Part shown: in pieces, positions 24,577-33,781 of the stretch
Position numbering within the stretch: the first letter of the stretch is position 1
How the letters are laid out: each line of letters begins with the position of its first letter
Source of the DNA: an uncultured Alphaproteobacteria bacterium
Lineage (GTDB): Bacteria; Pseudomonadota; Alphaproteobacteria; HIMB59; GCA-002718135
Length of the DNA: 47,477 nucleotides
Direction: 5' to 3'
Assembly (NCBI GenBank): GCA_902530685.1
Contig: CACAAZ010000009.1
Span: forward strand, 1-47,477
Program-made: the position numbers and the translations under genes
Notes under the pieces: model-generated
Told to the model about the DNA's origin: nothing
Databases searched by the model: none
What the model saw: only the letters and a program-made list of their open reading frames with translations

Positions 24577-25734
24577 TCAAAAAATATTAATTCTTTCTAA
24601 AAACCAATAAAGCCCAATAGTTGATATTAACATAGAAGATGGTATTTGAAAAAATATTCTGTAATTTTTGTTCTTTGCAAAATTGATTGTGATCAATAGA
24701 TATAAGATCAATACTATAGATATTTGTGCTACTTCAATACCAATATTAAATGAGATAAGATTTATAAATAAGTCACTACTCCTATAGCCTATATCACTTA
24801 AAACTAGTGCAAATCCTAAGCCATGAAGTAATCCAAAAAATAGAATAATAACATACCTTAAATATTCTTTTATATAATTTTTAAAAATATTTTCTAGACC
24901 AACGTAAAATATAGAAAGTGCAATAATAGGTTCTACGATCTGAGGATTAATTTTCATTAAAGATAAAGAAACAAAAATGAGAGTAATTGAATGAGCAATA
25001 GTAAAAATAGTTATTTGTGTAATTAATTTTTTTAACGAAGTTGAAAATAAAAAAAGTCCAAATATAAATAAAATATGATCTAAACCTTTGGGAATTATGT
25101 GTTGCACTCCAAGAACAAAAAATTTACTAAAACTATTTAATATGTTACTAAAATTATTTTCCTTAAATGAGATTTGATTTGATATTATACCTGATTGTAA
25201 ATATTCTGTAACCAATTCATTTTCTGATTTATTATTATTATTTTCTCTTAAAATAATAGGACCATAGTTTTTAATCCACTTAAATGTAAACTGTTCAGAA
25301 TTGTTATCTAATAAAACTCTAAAATAAACATTAGTATCTCTACTTATTTCAAAATTTTTAATATTTTCTACTTTAATTTTAGTTAAGTTAATTTGCTTTG
25401 ATTCATTGTCAATTTTAATGTCAATATTAGAACTTATTTCATCCCAAGAGTTTTGAAAAATTTGTTCTATGTTTTTACTTTCTAAAACTCTTAATTTATC
25501 GTAAGTTTCACTAAGTGAGGATGAATCTGTGTTAGAAACCTTAGATGCATCTATGTTAGATAGTATCAATTCAGCATTCAATCTTATTTTAAAATTTAGA
25601 TACTTTTCATCATAGGTAAAATCTGCAATAGATGGCTTAATTTCATGACTATTTGATGATGCTGAATATATATTTAAAAATAATCCCAGAATTAAAAATA
25701 GATATAAATTTACATTTTTTATATAATACAACAT
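24577..25734 (-). CDS. HupE/UreJ-like membrane protein with N-terminal extracytoplasmic domain
   Basis: A 385-residue protein: signal peptide (about 1-29), a hydrophilic periplasmic domain (about 30-200) and about six transmembrane helices. The membrane part starts with the family block 'GVQHIIPKGLDHILFIFG' (about 209-226), containing the conserved H...D-H, and later has 'FFGLLHGLGFA' and 'NIGIEVAQI'. This is the HupE/UreJ_2 group, linked to nickel/cobalt or other metal handling but not well tested. It is head-to-head with the DUF4198 gene, whose products often co-occur, so a shared metal role is plausible. Start ATG at 25734 overlaps that gene's start. Confidence 0.8.
   Translation of the reverse strand: MLYYIKNVNLYLFLILGLFLNIYSASSNSHEIKPSIADFTYDEKYLNFKIRLNAELILSNIDASKVSNTDSSSLSETYDKLRVLESKNIEQIFQNSWDEISSNIDIKIDNESKQINLTKIKVENIKNFEISRDTNVYFRVLLDNNSEQFTFKWIKNYGPIILRENNNNKSENELVTEYLQSGIISNQISFKENNFSNILNSFSKFFVLGVQHIIPKGLDHILFIFGLFLFSTSLKKLITQITIFTIAHSITLIFVSLSLMKINPQIVEPIIALSIFYVGLENIFKNYIKEYLRYVIILFFGLLHGLGFALVLSDIGYRSSDLFINLISFNIGIEVAQISIVLILYLLITINFAKNKNYRIFFQIPSSMLISTIGLYWFLERINIF
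25722..25727 (+). promoter_or_regulatory. Candidate -10 box for a leaderless DUF4198 transcript
   Basis: A consensus TATAAT ends 5 bases before the ATG at 25733, so transcription would begin at or next to the start codon. No good -35 is seen and no Shine-Dalgarno precedes the ATG. It lies inside the first codons of the divergent HupE-like gene. In such AT-rich DNA a chance match is possible. Confidence 0.4.
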
Positions 25735-26545
25735 GATGAAGTTTTTTAAAAAAAAAATAATATTAATATTTCTCTTTCTTTCAATATCAAAATATTCATT
25801 GAGTCATGAATTTTGGATTGATCCAACAAAGTATCATTTAAAAAGTAATGAAATAGCTGAAGCTAATATTTTTATCGGAGAAAATTTTGAGGGCTCTTCA
25901 ATGCCTTTTGATAAAGAATATTTTATAAATTTAAATTTGTATGCTGAGAATAAAAAAAATAAAATTAAAGGCAGATTGGGTGACATTCCTGCTCTTAAAA
26001 TTAAAAAAATGTCCAAAGGCTTAAATATAATACAAGTTGAATCAGAAGTTAATTATGTTGAATATAATGGATTAGTCAAGTTTGAAATATTTACTTTGAA
26101 GAAAGGATATCACGATTTGGTAAAAAAACATAAAGAAAAAAATTATCCAAATAATTTCTTTGAAAGTTATAAAAGATATGCAAAATCTATAGTTAGTGTT
26201 GATAATTTTGATGGGAAAGATGTTGATACAAATATGGAATTAGAACTCATTATTTTAGATAATCCTCTTATAAATTTAAACGAAAGTAAAAGAATCCTGT
26301 TAGAATATAAAAATGAAATACTTGCTGATCACAAGGTTTCAATTATGAGTTTAAAGAATGGTTATTTTAGAAAAGAATCTTTTAGAACAAATGAAGCTGG
26401 ATATTTTGATTATTTCTTTAATAATGAAACAAAATACCTAATTGAGAGTGTTGTTATAATTGAAGGAAGTAATAAAAAAAAAGATAATTATGCAAAATGG
26501 CATTCTATGTGGACTTCATATACTTTGAAAACCCCAGTTAAATAA
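25733..26545 (+). CDS. DUF4198 periplasmic protein (putative metal-uptake component)
   Basis: A 270-residue exported protein with a signal peptide (residues 1-24) ending just before 'SHEFWIDPTKYHL', the His-containing start that defines the DUF4198 family. The body is predicted beta-rich, ending in 'YAKWHSMWTSYTL'. Some DUF4198 proteins accompany nickel/cobalt transporters, and the mature N-terminal His could bind metal; that is family knowledge plus inference. A second ATG follows the first directly (25736). Divergent from, and overlapping the start of, the HupE-like gene. Confidence 0.75.
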   Translation: MMKFFKKKIILIFLFLSISKYSLSHEFWIDPTKYHLKSNEIAEANIFIGENFEGSSMPFDKEYFINLNLYAENKKNKIKGRLGDIPALKIKKMSKGLNIIQVESEVNYVEYNGLVKFEIFTLKKGYHDLVKKHKEKNYPNNFFESYKRYAKSIVSVDNFDGKDVDTNMELELIILDNPLINLNESKRILLEYKNEILADHKVSIMSLKNGYFRKESFRTNEAGYFDYFFNNETKYLIESVVIIEGSNKKKDNYAKWHSMWTSYTLKTPVK

Positions 26546-26546
26546 C

Positions 26547-27710
26547 TTAAATAAGTTTTCTTTTGATGTACTTTCTCTTAATTAAGTAGAAAAGAGCTAA
26601 TCCATTAAATGCCCAAATTACTGACAGTAAATACATATTAAAAGTTAAATTAATAAGCTCAGCTAAATACCCAACAATTGCAGGTCCAAAAATAAAACCA
26701 GCAAAACCAAGTGTTAATAAATTTGAAACTGTAATACTTATTGATTCGTTTGTTTCACTTATTGCTTGTCGTAAAACAACAGCTACAAAATTTGCAGTTC
26801 CAAAACCAAATATTAAAATGCCTAAAAGAATTATGTATAGATTTGAAGTTAAAATAGATAAGAATAAAACTATGCACGATATTATACTAAAGTAGCTACC
26901 AACAAATATATCCCCAAATTTATTTATTAATTTACTTGCAGCTACTCTGGCAAATATTTCTCCTCCATTAAAAAAAATAATAATTAGACCACCCAAAAAT
27001 AAAGGAGCACCTAATTCTTTTGTTAACCATACTGGTGACCAATCAATAATAATCCCTAAAGTGGCAAAGTTCATCATTAATAAAAATCCATAAATTAAAA
27101 TATTATTTTTAGGTAATTGAAATACTTCAACTTTTTCATTAATTTCATATTTTTTTTCAAGGCCAAAGAAGTAGAAACAACTTGCGTAAATAAAAAATAA
27201 TGTTCCAACTATACAAAAAGTAATTCTTGGATCAGGTATAAATTTGATAAATAAGGCTGCACCCAAAGCGCCGCACAAAGAACCAGCAGAAAAACATGCT
27301 TGTGTAAAAGGTATAAGTATTCTTTTTGTCTTTTGTTCAATTATTGCAATTTGAGAATTTAAAACTGGAAATATTAATCCAGCGCCTATTCCAATCGGAA
27401 TAAAAAATATTGTAAAATAAAAATAATTTGGAACACTTGCTATAATCATTGGTAAGTAGGAGAAAATTATTGTTCCTAGAATGATTGTTTTTGATGTGCC
27501 AATTTTTGGCACCATTATTCTTGCACCGAATTGATTGGCGAAAAGATTTGCAAAACCAAATGCACAAATTGAAACACCAAGTTGAGTTTCCGAAATATTT
27601 AACCTTTCCATATTCCATGGTAGATAAACAAAATATACACCTATCATAAACATAATTAAAAACGCACCACCAAAACAGGTCCGTATTTCTTTTTTAAATT
27701 CAGTTTTCAT
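26547..27710 (-). CDS. Major facilitator superfamily transporter
   Basis: A 387-residue inner-membrane carrier with about twelve hydrophobic segments and a charged central loop ('GLEKKYEINEKVEVFQL' near 180-196). The first-half 'FANLFANQFGARIMVPKIGTSK' is the MFS loop 2-3 region. N-terminal 'CFGGAFLIMFMIGVYFVYLPWNMERL' resembles the YbjJ-like sub-group. The substrate is unknown. Its stop is 1 base past the end of the convergent DUF4198 gene. The gap to the next gene (27711-27889) shows only AT-rich sequence. Confidence 0.87.
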   Translation of the reverse strand: MKTEFKKEIRTCFGGAFLIMFMIGVYFVYLPWNMERLNISETQLGVSICAFGFANLFANQFGARIMVPKIGTSKTIILGTIIFSYLPMIIASVPNYFYFTIFFIPIGIGAGLIFPVLNSQIAIIEQKTKRILIPFTQACFSAGSLCGALGAALFIKFIPDPRITFCIVGTLFFIYASCFYFFGLEKKYEINEKVEVFQLPKNNILIYGFLLMMNFATLGIIIDWSPVWLTKELGAPLFLGGLIIIFFNGGEIFARVAASKLINKFGDIFVGSYFSIISCIVLFLSILTSNLYIILLGILIFGFGTANFVAVVLRQAISETNESISITVSNLLTLGFAGFIFGPAIVGYLAELINLTFNMYLLSVIWAFNGLALFYLIKRKYIKRKLI

Positions 27711-27889
27711 TTATTTATAAATTAAATATTTTCGTTAAATTAGTTCCCGACCTTATTTTTTTGAACCTACTTGCCTTTCATTAGTATATATTTTCCTTAC
27801 AATTTCTTGATTTATATTTTTATATTTAGGAATTTTCATATACTTATAATTTGCAAGATTTTATATAAAATATTATATATTATTTATAT

Positions 27890-28492
27890 ATGTCAGAAAT
27901 AGATTTTTGGTTTTCAATAGGAAGTACATATACTTACCTAACAGTAAACAGATTGCATAAGGTTTCAAAAAAAGAAAACCTAAAATTTAATTGGAATCCT
28001 TTTAGTGTAAGAAAAATTATGATGGATATGGATAATATTCCATTCACTCCACCAGCAAAAAAGATAAAATCAGATTATATGTGGAGAGATATTGAAAGAC
28101 GTGCAAAATTTTATGGTTTTGATGCGAAAGTTCCTGCACCATATCCATTAAAAGAGTTTGATTTAGCAAATCAAATAGCAATTCTTGGAATGAATGAAGG
28201 GTGGGGAGTTGATTATGTTTTTAAAACATATCAAAGATGGTTTCAACAAGGTAAAGAACCTGCAACTGAACCTAACTTAACTGAAATTTTTCAAGAACTT
28301 AACTTAGATCATGAAGAAACTATAAATAAAGCCAATCAACAAGAAATAAAGGATAAATACTTAAGCAACACAGAATATGCTTATAATAAAGGAGTTTTTG
28401 GAAGCCCTTCATTTATTTTTGAAGAAGAAGTATTTTGGGGAGATGATAGATTAGAAGATTGTATTAAGTGGATACGATTAAACCAAAAGTAA
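27890..28492 (+). CDS. 2-hydroxychromene-2-carboxylate isomerase-like (DsbA-fold) protein
   Basis: A 200-residue DsbA-fold protein of the HCCA isomerase/kappa-GST family. The N-terminal strand 'IDFWFSIGSTYTYL' (residues 3-16) has the catalytic Ser of kappa-class GSTs in place of a CxxC. 'WNPFSVRKIM' and 'GVFGSPSFIFEEEVFWGDDRLEDC' (two parts, near 165-188) carry the cis-Pro and the C-terminal GDD/RL signature. It probably uses glutathione to isomerise or transfer; the substrate is unknown. No operon partner is evident. Confidence 0.85.
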   Translation: MSEIDFWFSIGSTYTYLTVNRLHKVSKKENLKFNWNPFSVRKIMMDMDNIPFTPPAKKIKSDYMWRDIERRAKFYGFDAKVPAPYPLKEFDLANQIAILGMNEGWGVDYVFKTYQRWFQQGKEPATEPNLTEIFQELNLDHEETINKANQQEIKDKYLSNTEYAYNKGVFGSPSFIFEEEVFWGDDRLEDCIKWIRLNQK

Positions 28493-28626
28493 TTTATTTT
28501 AATTTTTTACATTCAACAAATGTTTTTTACAGAATCTTTTCTTTAATATTTAAGTATATTAATACGAAGGAGTATAAAATTAATATTAGTTTATTTTTTA
28601 AATTCAAGGTGTCGTCTTAATAGTTA

Positions 28627-28946
28627 ATGGTTTAGGGTAATTATTTTTTGGATCTATTTGGATTGCTCTTGGTAAGGGATGGGATACTACACCAGATTTA
28701 ATAACATTTGGCCAATTTACCGGAGTTGTTCTTTTAGTTATTGGTATTTGGAGCTGGCGTTTCCCTAACATTGCTACTGAAAATCTTAAATCAATTGGAA
28801 TGCTGTTTGTCTTTGGGAGTCTTTTACTTAGTGGAATAATTTTATTTCACATTGTTACGGGAGTAATCGCTGGTGCAACATCCTATGTAAACGTTGTTTT
28901 AACTGCTTTATTTACTCTAGCTTTTTACATTTACAGTAGATCTTAA
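28627..28946 (+). pseudogene. Broken small three-helix membrane protein gene
   Basis: From 28641 to the TAA at 28944-28946 one frame encodes 101 residues with three hydrophobic helices ('GVVLLVIGIWSW', 'IGMLFVFGSLLLSGIILF', 'VVLTALFTLAFYIY'). The frame has no ATG, GTG or TTG near its beginning, and is preceded directly by in-frame TAA (28638-28640). An ATG at 28627 lies one frame off and meets TAG after two codons. One inserted base plus one changed base would restore a start and a natural N-terminus. It is therefore probably a decayed gene; an unusual start codon is the alternative. The rest of this 645-base ORF-poor gap (28493-28626) shows an AAGGAG-like site near 28565 but no gene. Confidence 0.5.
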
Positions 28947-29010
28947 TTGTGAGCGCATTTGCCCTCTAATTTAATTTTAAAAAAAAAAAAATTAGATTAT
29001 AATAATATTT

Positions 29011-29127
29011 ATGAAGTTATTAGAATATATTTTTCCCAAAGGTCAGTGGTCTCTTACTAGAGTTGCTGTCCTGTTTATTATATTCATGATTTTAGATTTT
29101 ATAGTTATTTATTATAAAATAATATAA
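29011..29127 (+). CDS. Small membrane protein, 38 residues
   Basis: ATG 29011 to TAA 29127 encodes 38 residues: an amphipathic start (MKLLEYIFPKGQWSL) and one long hydrophobic helix (VAVLFIIFMILDFIVIYY). It lies directly upstream of the ABC-F gene (10-base gap) on the same strand. I do not recognise it. Single-helix proteins of this kind are often real but unannotated; a chance ORF in AT-rich DNA is possible. Confidence 0.4.
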   Translation: MKLLEYIFPKGQWSLTRVAVLFIIFMILDFIVIYYKII

Positions 29128-29137
29128 ATTTAAATAA

Positions 29138-30949
29138 GTGGTCAGTGATTTATTATTTTCTCTAAGAGATGTAGAGATTAAATTTGGAAAAAAAGTAATT
29201 TTTCAAGATTTAAATCTAAATTTGCACAAGGGTGATATGATTGCACTTGTTGGTAAAAATGGTGTTGGCAAAACAACACTTATGAAAACTATAAATGGTG
29301 ATCAAGATTTAGATGCTGGTGAATTGTGGAATTTTCCAAATCTAAAAGTTGGATACTTCAATCAAAAATTTGAAAAATTAAATAATAAAACCATTGAAGA
29401 AAATTTTTCAGATTTACTTAATGAACAAAACAAATATTTTGTTGATATATTTTGTAATAAACTTAATTTAGATAAACGTGCTAATTTTGAAGATCTTTCA
29501 GGAGGTCAAAAAAGAAAAGTTCATTTAATCAGATCTTTATTAAAAGACTCAGATATTTTGTTATTAGATGAGCCAACCAATCATCTAGATTTACAATGTA
29601 TTGAGTGGCTAGAAAGTTACCTACGAAATTTAAATAAGACAATTATATGTGTCAGTCATGATAGAGCTTTTCTCAGTAATTTTACTAATAAAGTTTTTTG
29701 GATAGATAGAGGAAAATTACGGGTAAGCCCAAGAGGATTTAAAGATTTTGATAAATGGTCTGAGGAGTTACTCGATCAAGAATATAGAGAACTAAGAAAT
29801 AGAAAACAATTTGTCAACATTGAGCTCGAGTGGGCAAATAAGGGTGTTAAAGCTCGTGTAAAGAGGAATGAAAAAAGACTAAAAAGAGCAAAAGAGTTAA
29901 AATTACAATTAGAAAAAGATGAAGCCTCTTATAGAAGTGCAATCAAATCTCTAAGACCTCAAGTATCTAAAAAATCTACTGATCAATCTAAATTTATTGC
30001 TGAACTTCAAGAAGTATTTGTAAAATATCCAAATCAAAGTGAATTTGTTTTTAAAAATCTATCAATAAAAATTTCAAAAAATGATCGTATTGGTCTTCTG
30101 GGCAATAATGGAAGTGGTAAATCAACTTTTCTTCGAACAATTCTTAATGAAATAAAAATTTCTAAAGGTAAAATCAAGTTGAAGAAAAATTTAGAATTTT
30201 CTTATTTTGATCAGATGCGTAATGATCTTAATGGAAGAAAATCTATTAAAGATATTTTAGTTCCATCTGGTGGAGATTATTTAAAAGTTCAAGGAAGAGA
30301 TAGACATGTTTGTAGTTACGTAAAAGATTTTCAGTTTGATCCTAAAAATGTCAATCATACAATACAAACATTATCTGGAGGAGAGCAAAATAGATTACTT
30401 TTAGCTAAAGTTTTGGCTAATCCAAAAACTGGTTTGATTTTAGATGAGCCTACAAATGATTTAGATCTAGAAACGCTAGATATACTTACTGATATGTTGT
30501 CAAGATTTAATGGCACTTTATTAATTGTTTCACATGATAGAGATTTCTTAGATCAAACAGTAAATAAAATCCTATATTTTAAAGATAACGGTAAAGTCGA
30601 TTTTTTTATGGGTGGATATAGTGATTTTTTAAATTCTCAGTCATCAAATAAAGAAAAGAAAATAAATAAAAAAAATAAAAGTAATACAATTAAAAAAAAT
30701 TTATCAAAACTCTCTTTTAAATATCAATATGAATTGAAAGAATTGCCAAAAAAAATTAGTATTATTCAAAAAAAATTAAATTATTATTTAAAAGAATTAA
30801 AAGACACAAATTTATATATAAATAATTATGATAAATACTTAGAAATTACTAATAAAATTGAAGAATTAAATCAGGAACTACGAATAAATGAAACCAGATG
30901 GTTGGAAGTTTTAGAAATTGAAGAAAATTTTAATAAAAAAAATCAATAA
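29138..30949 (+). CDS. uup: ABC-F family ATPase, Uup type
   Basis: A 603-residue soluble protein with two ABC domains and no membrane segments. Domain 1 has Walker A 'GKNGVGKTT' (about 38-46) and signature 'LSGGQKRK'; domain 2 has 'GNNGSGKST' and 'LSGGEQNR'. The linker is the charged ABC-F 'P-site tRNA interaction' helix pair ('KGVKARVKRNEKRLKRAKEL'), and a C-terminal coiled coil (about 500-600) identifies Uup. Uup-type proteins act on ribosomes or branched DNA. Starts with GTG 29138. It overlaps the convergent aldolase gene by 7 bases. Confidence 0.9.
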   Translation: MVSDLLFSLRDVEIKFGKKVIFQDLNLNLHKGDMIALVGKNGVGKTTLMKTINGDQDLDAGELWNFPNLKVGYFNQKFEKLNNKTIEENFSDLLNEQNKYFVDIFCNKLNLDKRANFEDLSGGQKRKVHLIRSLLKDSDILLLDEPTNHLDLQCIEWLESYLRNLNKTIICVSHDRAFLSNFTNKVFWIDRGKLRVSPRGFKDFDKWSEELLDQEYRELRNRKQFVNIELEWANKGVKARVKRNEKRLKRAKELKLQLEKDEASYRSAIKSLRPQVSKKSTDQSKFIAELQEVFVKYPNQSEFVFKNLSIKISKNDRIGLLGNNGSGKSTFLRTILNEIKISKGKIKLKKNLEFSYFDQMRNDLNGRKSIKDILVPSGGDYLKVQGRDRHVCSYVKDFQFDPKNVNHTIQTLSGGEQNRLLLAKVLANPKTGLILDEPTNDLDLETLDILTDMLSRFNGTLLIVSHDRDFLDQTVNKILYFKDNGKVDFFMGGYSDFLNSQSSNKEKKINKKNKSNTIKKNLSKLSFKYQYELKELPKKISIIQKKLNYYLKELKDTNLYINNYDKYLEITNKIEELNQELRINETRWLEVLEIEENFNKKNQ

Positions 30950-31728
30950 CTATTTGATCCTACATTATCTCTCTCATTATTTTTCATTTCATCTATGACT
31001 TTTTGAGAATAAGAGCTCATAATCCTAAAATCAGATAAGACTGTTACAAAATTATATCCCAAACTTATCATCTCTTTTGCATAAGATGTGCTTCCATTGT
31101 GTATGCCAGCAATCTTTCCATATTCTTTTGCCTTTTTGGCAATAAGTTTAATATTAGAAAAAACAGGATCCTCTTTAACGTCAAATTTTGGGGTCAAACC
31201 ATAAGAAGAACTCATATCAGCAGGCCCTATATATACCCCAGTTAAATTGGGAACTGATAAGATATAATCTATATTTTCTACTGCTTGCTTAGTTTCAATC
31301 ATCGCAAAACTTATTATGTTTTTATTTGCATTTACAAAATATTCTGACCCATGAACTAGCTGCGCTCTCATTGGTCCAAAGCTTCTTTCTCCAATAGGAG
31401 GATAATAGCAATAAGAAACAAATTTTTCACAATCCTCTTTTGTATTTATCATTGGAGCTATTATTCCCATAATACCTAAATCAAGCATTTTCATTATTAT
31501 TCCTGGTTCGCTCCATGGTACCCTTGTCATTGGTACTGACTGACTAGAGGATAAACTTTGCAACATTGGAATACTTGTTTGATAGTCATTTTGTCCGTGC
31601 TGCATATCAATGGTTATCGAGTCCCAACCCATTTTACCAAATGCCTCTGCTGTAAATGAATTAGGTATTGATAACCAAGCATTAATAACTGGATTTCCTG
31701 ACTTCCAAATTTCTAGTAATTTATTCAT
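30943..31728 (-). CDS. HpcH/HpaI-family class II aldolase
   Basis: A 261-residue TIM-barrel aldolase related to 4-hydroxy-2-oxoheptanedioate aldolase HpcH and to 2-keto-3-deoxy-L-rhamnonate aldolase. The signature 'WDSITIDMQHGQNDYQTSI' (about 35-53) gives the metal-side and substrate His/Gln, 'MTRVPWSEPG' the phosphate-like loop, and 'FAMIETKQAVENID' plus 'GVYIGPADMSSSYG' the Glu/Asp metal ligands. Cleaves or forms a pyruvate adduct with an aldehyde. No other catabolic genes for that pathway are next to it. Confidence 0.87.
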   Translation of the reverse strand: MNKLLEIWKSGNPVINAWLSIPNSFTAEAFGKMGWDSITIDMQHGQNDYQTSIPMLQSLSSSQSVPMTRVPWSEPGIIMKMLDLGIMGIIAPMINTKEDCEKFVSYCYYPPIGERSFGPMRAQLVHGSEYFVNANKNIISFAMIETKQAVENIDYILSVPNLTGVYIGPADMSSSYGLTPKFDVKEDPVFSNIKLIAKKAKEYGKIAGIHNGSTSYAKEMISLGYNFVTVLSDFRIMSSYSQKVIDEMKNNERDNVGSNSY

Positions 31729-31790
31729 AAAATACTCTATTATTGTTTAATATTAAAATATATCTTAATCTATACACATAATAATATAAA

Positions 31791-32597
31791 ATGAAAAATT
31801 TTAAGATATCTCAAATTCAATTTGAAGCAAAAAAACTACCTATACAAAATGCTAATATTTTAGAGAGTTATTTTAATAAATCATTAAAGTTTAAGCCACA
31901 TATTATTACTACTCCAGAATGTTCTAATATTATAACAAATAGTAATATGCATTTAATTAAATATGCTAATTATCAATTGGATTGCCCAGTCCTTAAAATG
32001 GCAAAGAAATTTGCTAAACAAAATAAGGTTTATATTAATATTGGATCATTATTGCTGAAACAAAAAAATAATAAAAAACTTATAAACAGATCATTCATTA
32101 TCAATAAAATAGGAAAGATTGTCAAGTATTATGATAAAATACACATGTTCGATGTAAAAATTAATTCAAAAGAAAAATATTCTGAGTCATGCTCTTTTTC
32201 CTCTGGTAAAAAAATATCTTTTTTTAGTTTTAGAAATATCAAAATTGGCCTTACAATATGTTACGATTTACGATTTCCATATTTATTCAGATTTCTGGCT
32301 CAAAAAGGATGTCATATTATATTATTACCAGCCGCGTTTACGATACCAACTGGTAAAGCTCATTGGGAAACATTGCTTAAGGCTAGAGCTATCGAAAATA
32401 GTAATTTTGTAGTTGCTACAGGTATGTGTGGCAATCATCACGAGAATAGAAAGACATATGGGCATTCTATGATAATAAATCCATGGGGAATAATATTGAA
32501 TAAACTAAAAAATGAGCAAAATATATTGAATACAACTATTAATATAAACGAAGTAAATAAAGTAAGAAAAAAAATTCCATTTAAATTTAATGACTAA
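31791..32597 (+). CDS. Carbon-nitrogen hydrolase (nitrilase superfamily amidase)
   Basis: A 268-residue amidase with the Glu-Lys-Cys triad visible: E43 in 'TTPECS', K116 in 'YDKIHMFD', C157 in 'LTICYDLRFPYLFR'. The motifs fit the Nit1/omega-amidase group (deaminated-glutathione amidase type). Such genes sit in alphaproteobacteria beside glutaredoxin and methyltransferase genes; here a methyltransferase follows with an 8-base overlap, while no glutaredoxin is present. A CATAAT at 31777-31782 lies 8 bases before the ATG, so the message may be leaderless. Confidence 0.88.
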   Translation: MKNFKISQIQFEAKKLPIQNANILESYFNKSLKFKPHIITTPECSNIITNSNMHLIKYANYQLDCPVLKMAKKFAKQNKVYINIGSLLLKQKNNKKLINRSFIINKIGKIVKYYDKIHMFDVKINSKEKYSESCSFSSGKKISFFSFRNIKIGLTICYDLRFPYLFRFLAQKGCHIILLPAAFTIPTGKAHWETLLKARAIENSNFVVATGMCGNHHENRKTYGHSMIINPWGIILNKLKNEQNILNTTININEVNKVRKKIPFKFND

Positions 32598-33213
32598 TAC
32601 TAAATCATTAGTTTTAGGTATTGGTAGTCAAGAATTAACAAAAAAATTTTATGATAATTGGTCTAATGATTATGATAGAACACTTGCAGACTGGAATTAT
32701 AAAATACCACTAAAATGTGCAAATTTATTAAAAATTAAATTAAAGTGTGAGCCTAGACGAGTGCTTGATTTGGCCTGTGGTACTGGATTATTTGGAAACG
32801 AGTTAAAAAAAATTTATAACCAAAGCAATTTATATGGATCTGATATATCAAATGCGTCACTATTAATTGCAAAACAAAAAAAAATTTATGATAATTTAAA
32901 ATGTTCAAGTTTTGAAAAAATAGTAAAATACAATTTTAAATTTGATTTAATATCTTTAATAGGAGCAATGACATATGTAAATAATTTTAATAAATTATTT
33001 GATAATGTTTATTTAAATTTAAAACTTAAGGGATATTTTATTTTTTCACACAGAATTGATTTATGGAAACAAAATAATTTTGACAAAGTTTTGTTACACA
33101 ATGAAAACAAATTCAAAGTAAAGTATAAATCAAGACCTATCTTATATTTACCTTCAAATAGTGACTTCCAAAAAAAAATCAAAGTGAGAATAATTTTATT
33201 GCAGAAATACTAG
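32590..33213 (+). CDS. Class I SAM-dependent methyltransferase
   Basis: A 207-residue methyltransferase. Motif I is 'VLDLACGTGLFGNEL' near residues 58-72, with the acidic residue in 'LYGSDISNASLLIA' at the end of strand 2 and 'FDLISLIGAMTYVNNF' as the motif IV region. N-terminal 'FYDNWSNDYDRTLADWNYKIP' is typical of the group. Substrate unknown. It overlaps the amidase gene by 8 bases and is followed by a clear intrinsic terminator at 33295. Confidence 0.85.
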   Translation: MTNTKSLVLGIGSQELTKKFYDNWSNDYDRTLADWNYKIPLKCANLLKIKLKCEPRRVLDLACGTGLFGNELKKIYNQSNLYGSDISNASLLIAKQKKIYDNLKCSSFEKIVKYNFKFDLISLIGAMTYVNNFNKLFDNVYLNLKLKGYFIFSHRIDLWKQNNFDKVLLHNENKFKVKYKSRPILYLPSNSDFQKKIKVRIILLQKY

Positions 33214-33294
33214 AATTTTTAATATTTATTAATAATTTAATATCTTTGTTGAGAATCAAATAAAATTAATTATTTTTTATTTAATATTATAATT

Positions 33295-33329
33295 AAGAAG
33301 GGATATATCGCCGTGTCCCTTCTTTTTTT
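33295..33329 (+). terminator. Intrinsic terminator after the amidase-methyltransferase pair
   Basis: AAGAAGGGA (33295-33303) pairs perfectly with TCCCTTCTT (33316-33324) across a 12-base loop, and the T run continues to 33329. It ends plus-strand transcription before the convergent mntR gene. The reverse direction has no T run. Confidence 0.9.
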
Positions 33330-33352
33330 AGTCTTAATATTTTAAAAAAAAT

Positions 33353-33742
33353 TTACTTTCTATTATTAAATTTTTCCATTTTTTTTAAAGTTTTTTCACT
33401 TACATGGTGTTCTATTCCTTCAGCATCAGCAGATGCAGTCTTTACATCAATTCCCAAATTTATTAGAAAAGTGTAAACAATATTATGCCTTTTTTTTGAC
33501 TGGCTAGCAATTTTTTGACCTTTTAGAGTTAAGAAAATTGAACGGTAAGGCTCTCTTTTAATATAACCTTGTTTTTGTAACCTCTGAATAGTTTTGTTTG
33601 CAGTAGCTTGTGCAATATCCATGCTTGATGCTATATCTACAATTCTAGCTTCTCCTTTTGAATTTAATAATTCTGCAATTAATTCTAAGTAATCCTCTGT
33701 ATTTTCAGTTTTATGAGCATTTCTAACTTTATTAAATGACAT
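33353..33742 (-). CDS. mntR: Manganese-responsive regulator MntR (DtxR family)
   Basis: A 129-residue Mn(II)-responsive repressor. The N-terminal winged helix-turn-helix is 'DIASSMDIAQATANKTIQRL' (about 34-53). 'TENTEDYLELIAELL' precedes it, and 'EGIEHHVSEKTLKKME' near the end supplies the E-x-x-E/H-H metal ligands. I used ATG 33742; the open frame extends 16 codons upstream but the DtxR domain starts after it. It is divergent from mntX, and together they form a self-contained manganese control unit. Confidence 0.87.
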   Translation of the reverse strand: MSFNKVRNAHKTENTEDYLELIAELLNSKGEARIVDIASSMDIAQATANKTIQRLQKQGYIKREPYRSIFLTLKGQKIASQSKKRHNIVYTFLINLGIDVKTASADAEGIEHHVSEKTLKKMEKFNNRK

Positions 33743-33781
33743 ATAAAATAATAACATTATTTTAAAAAAGTTTATACAAAA

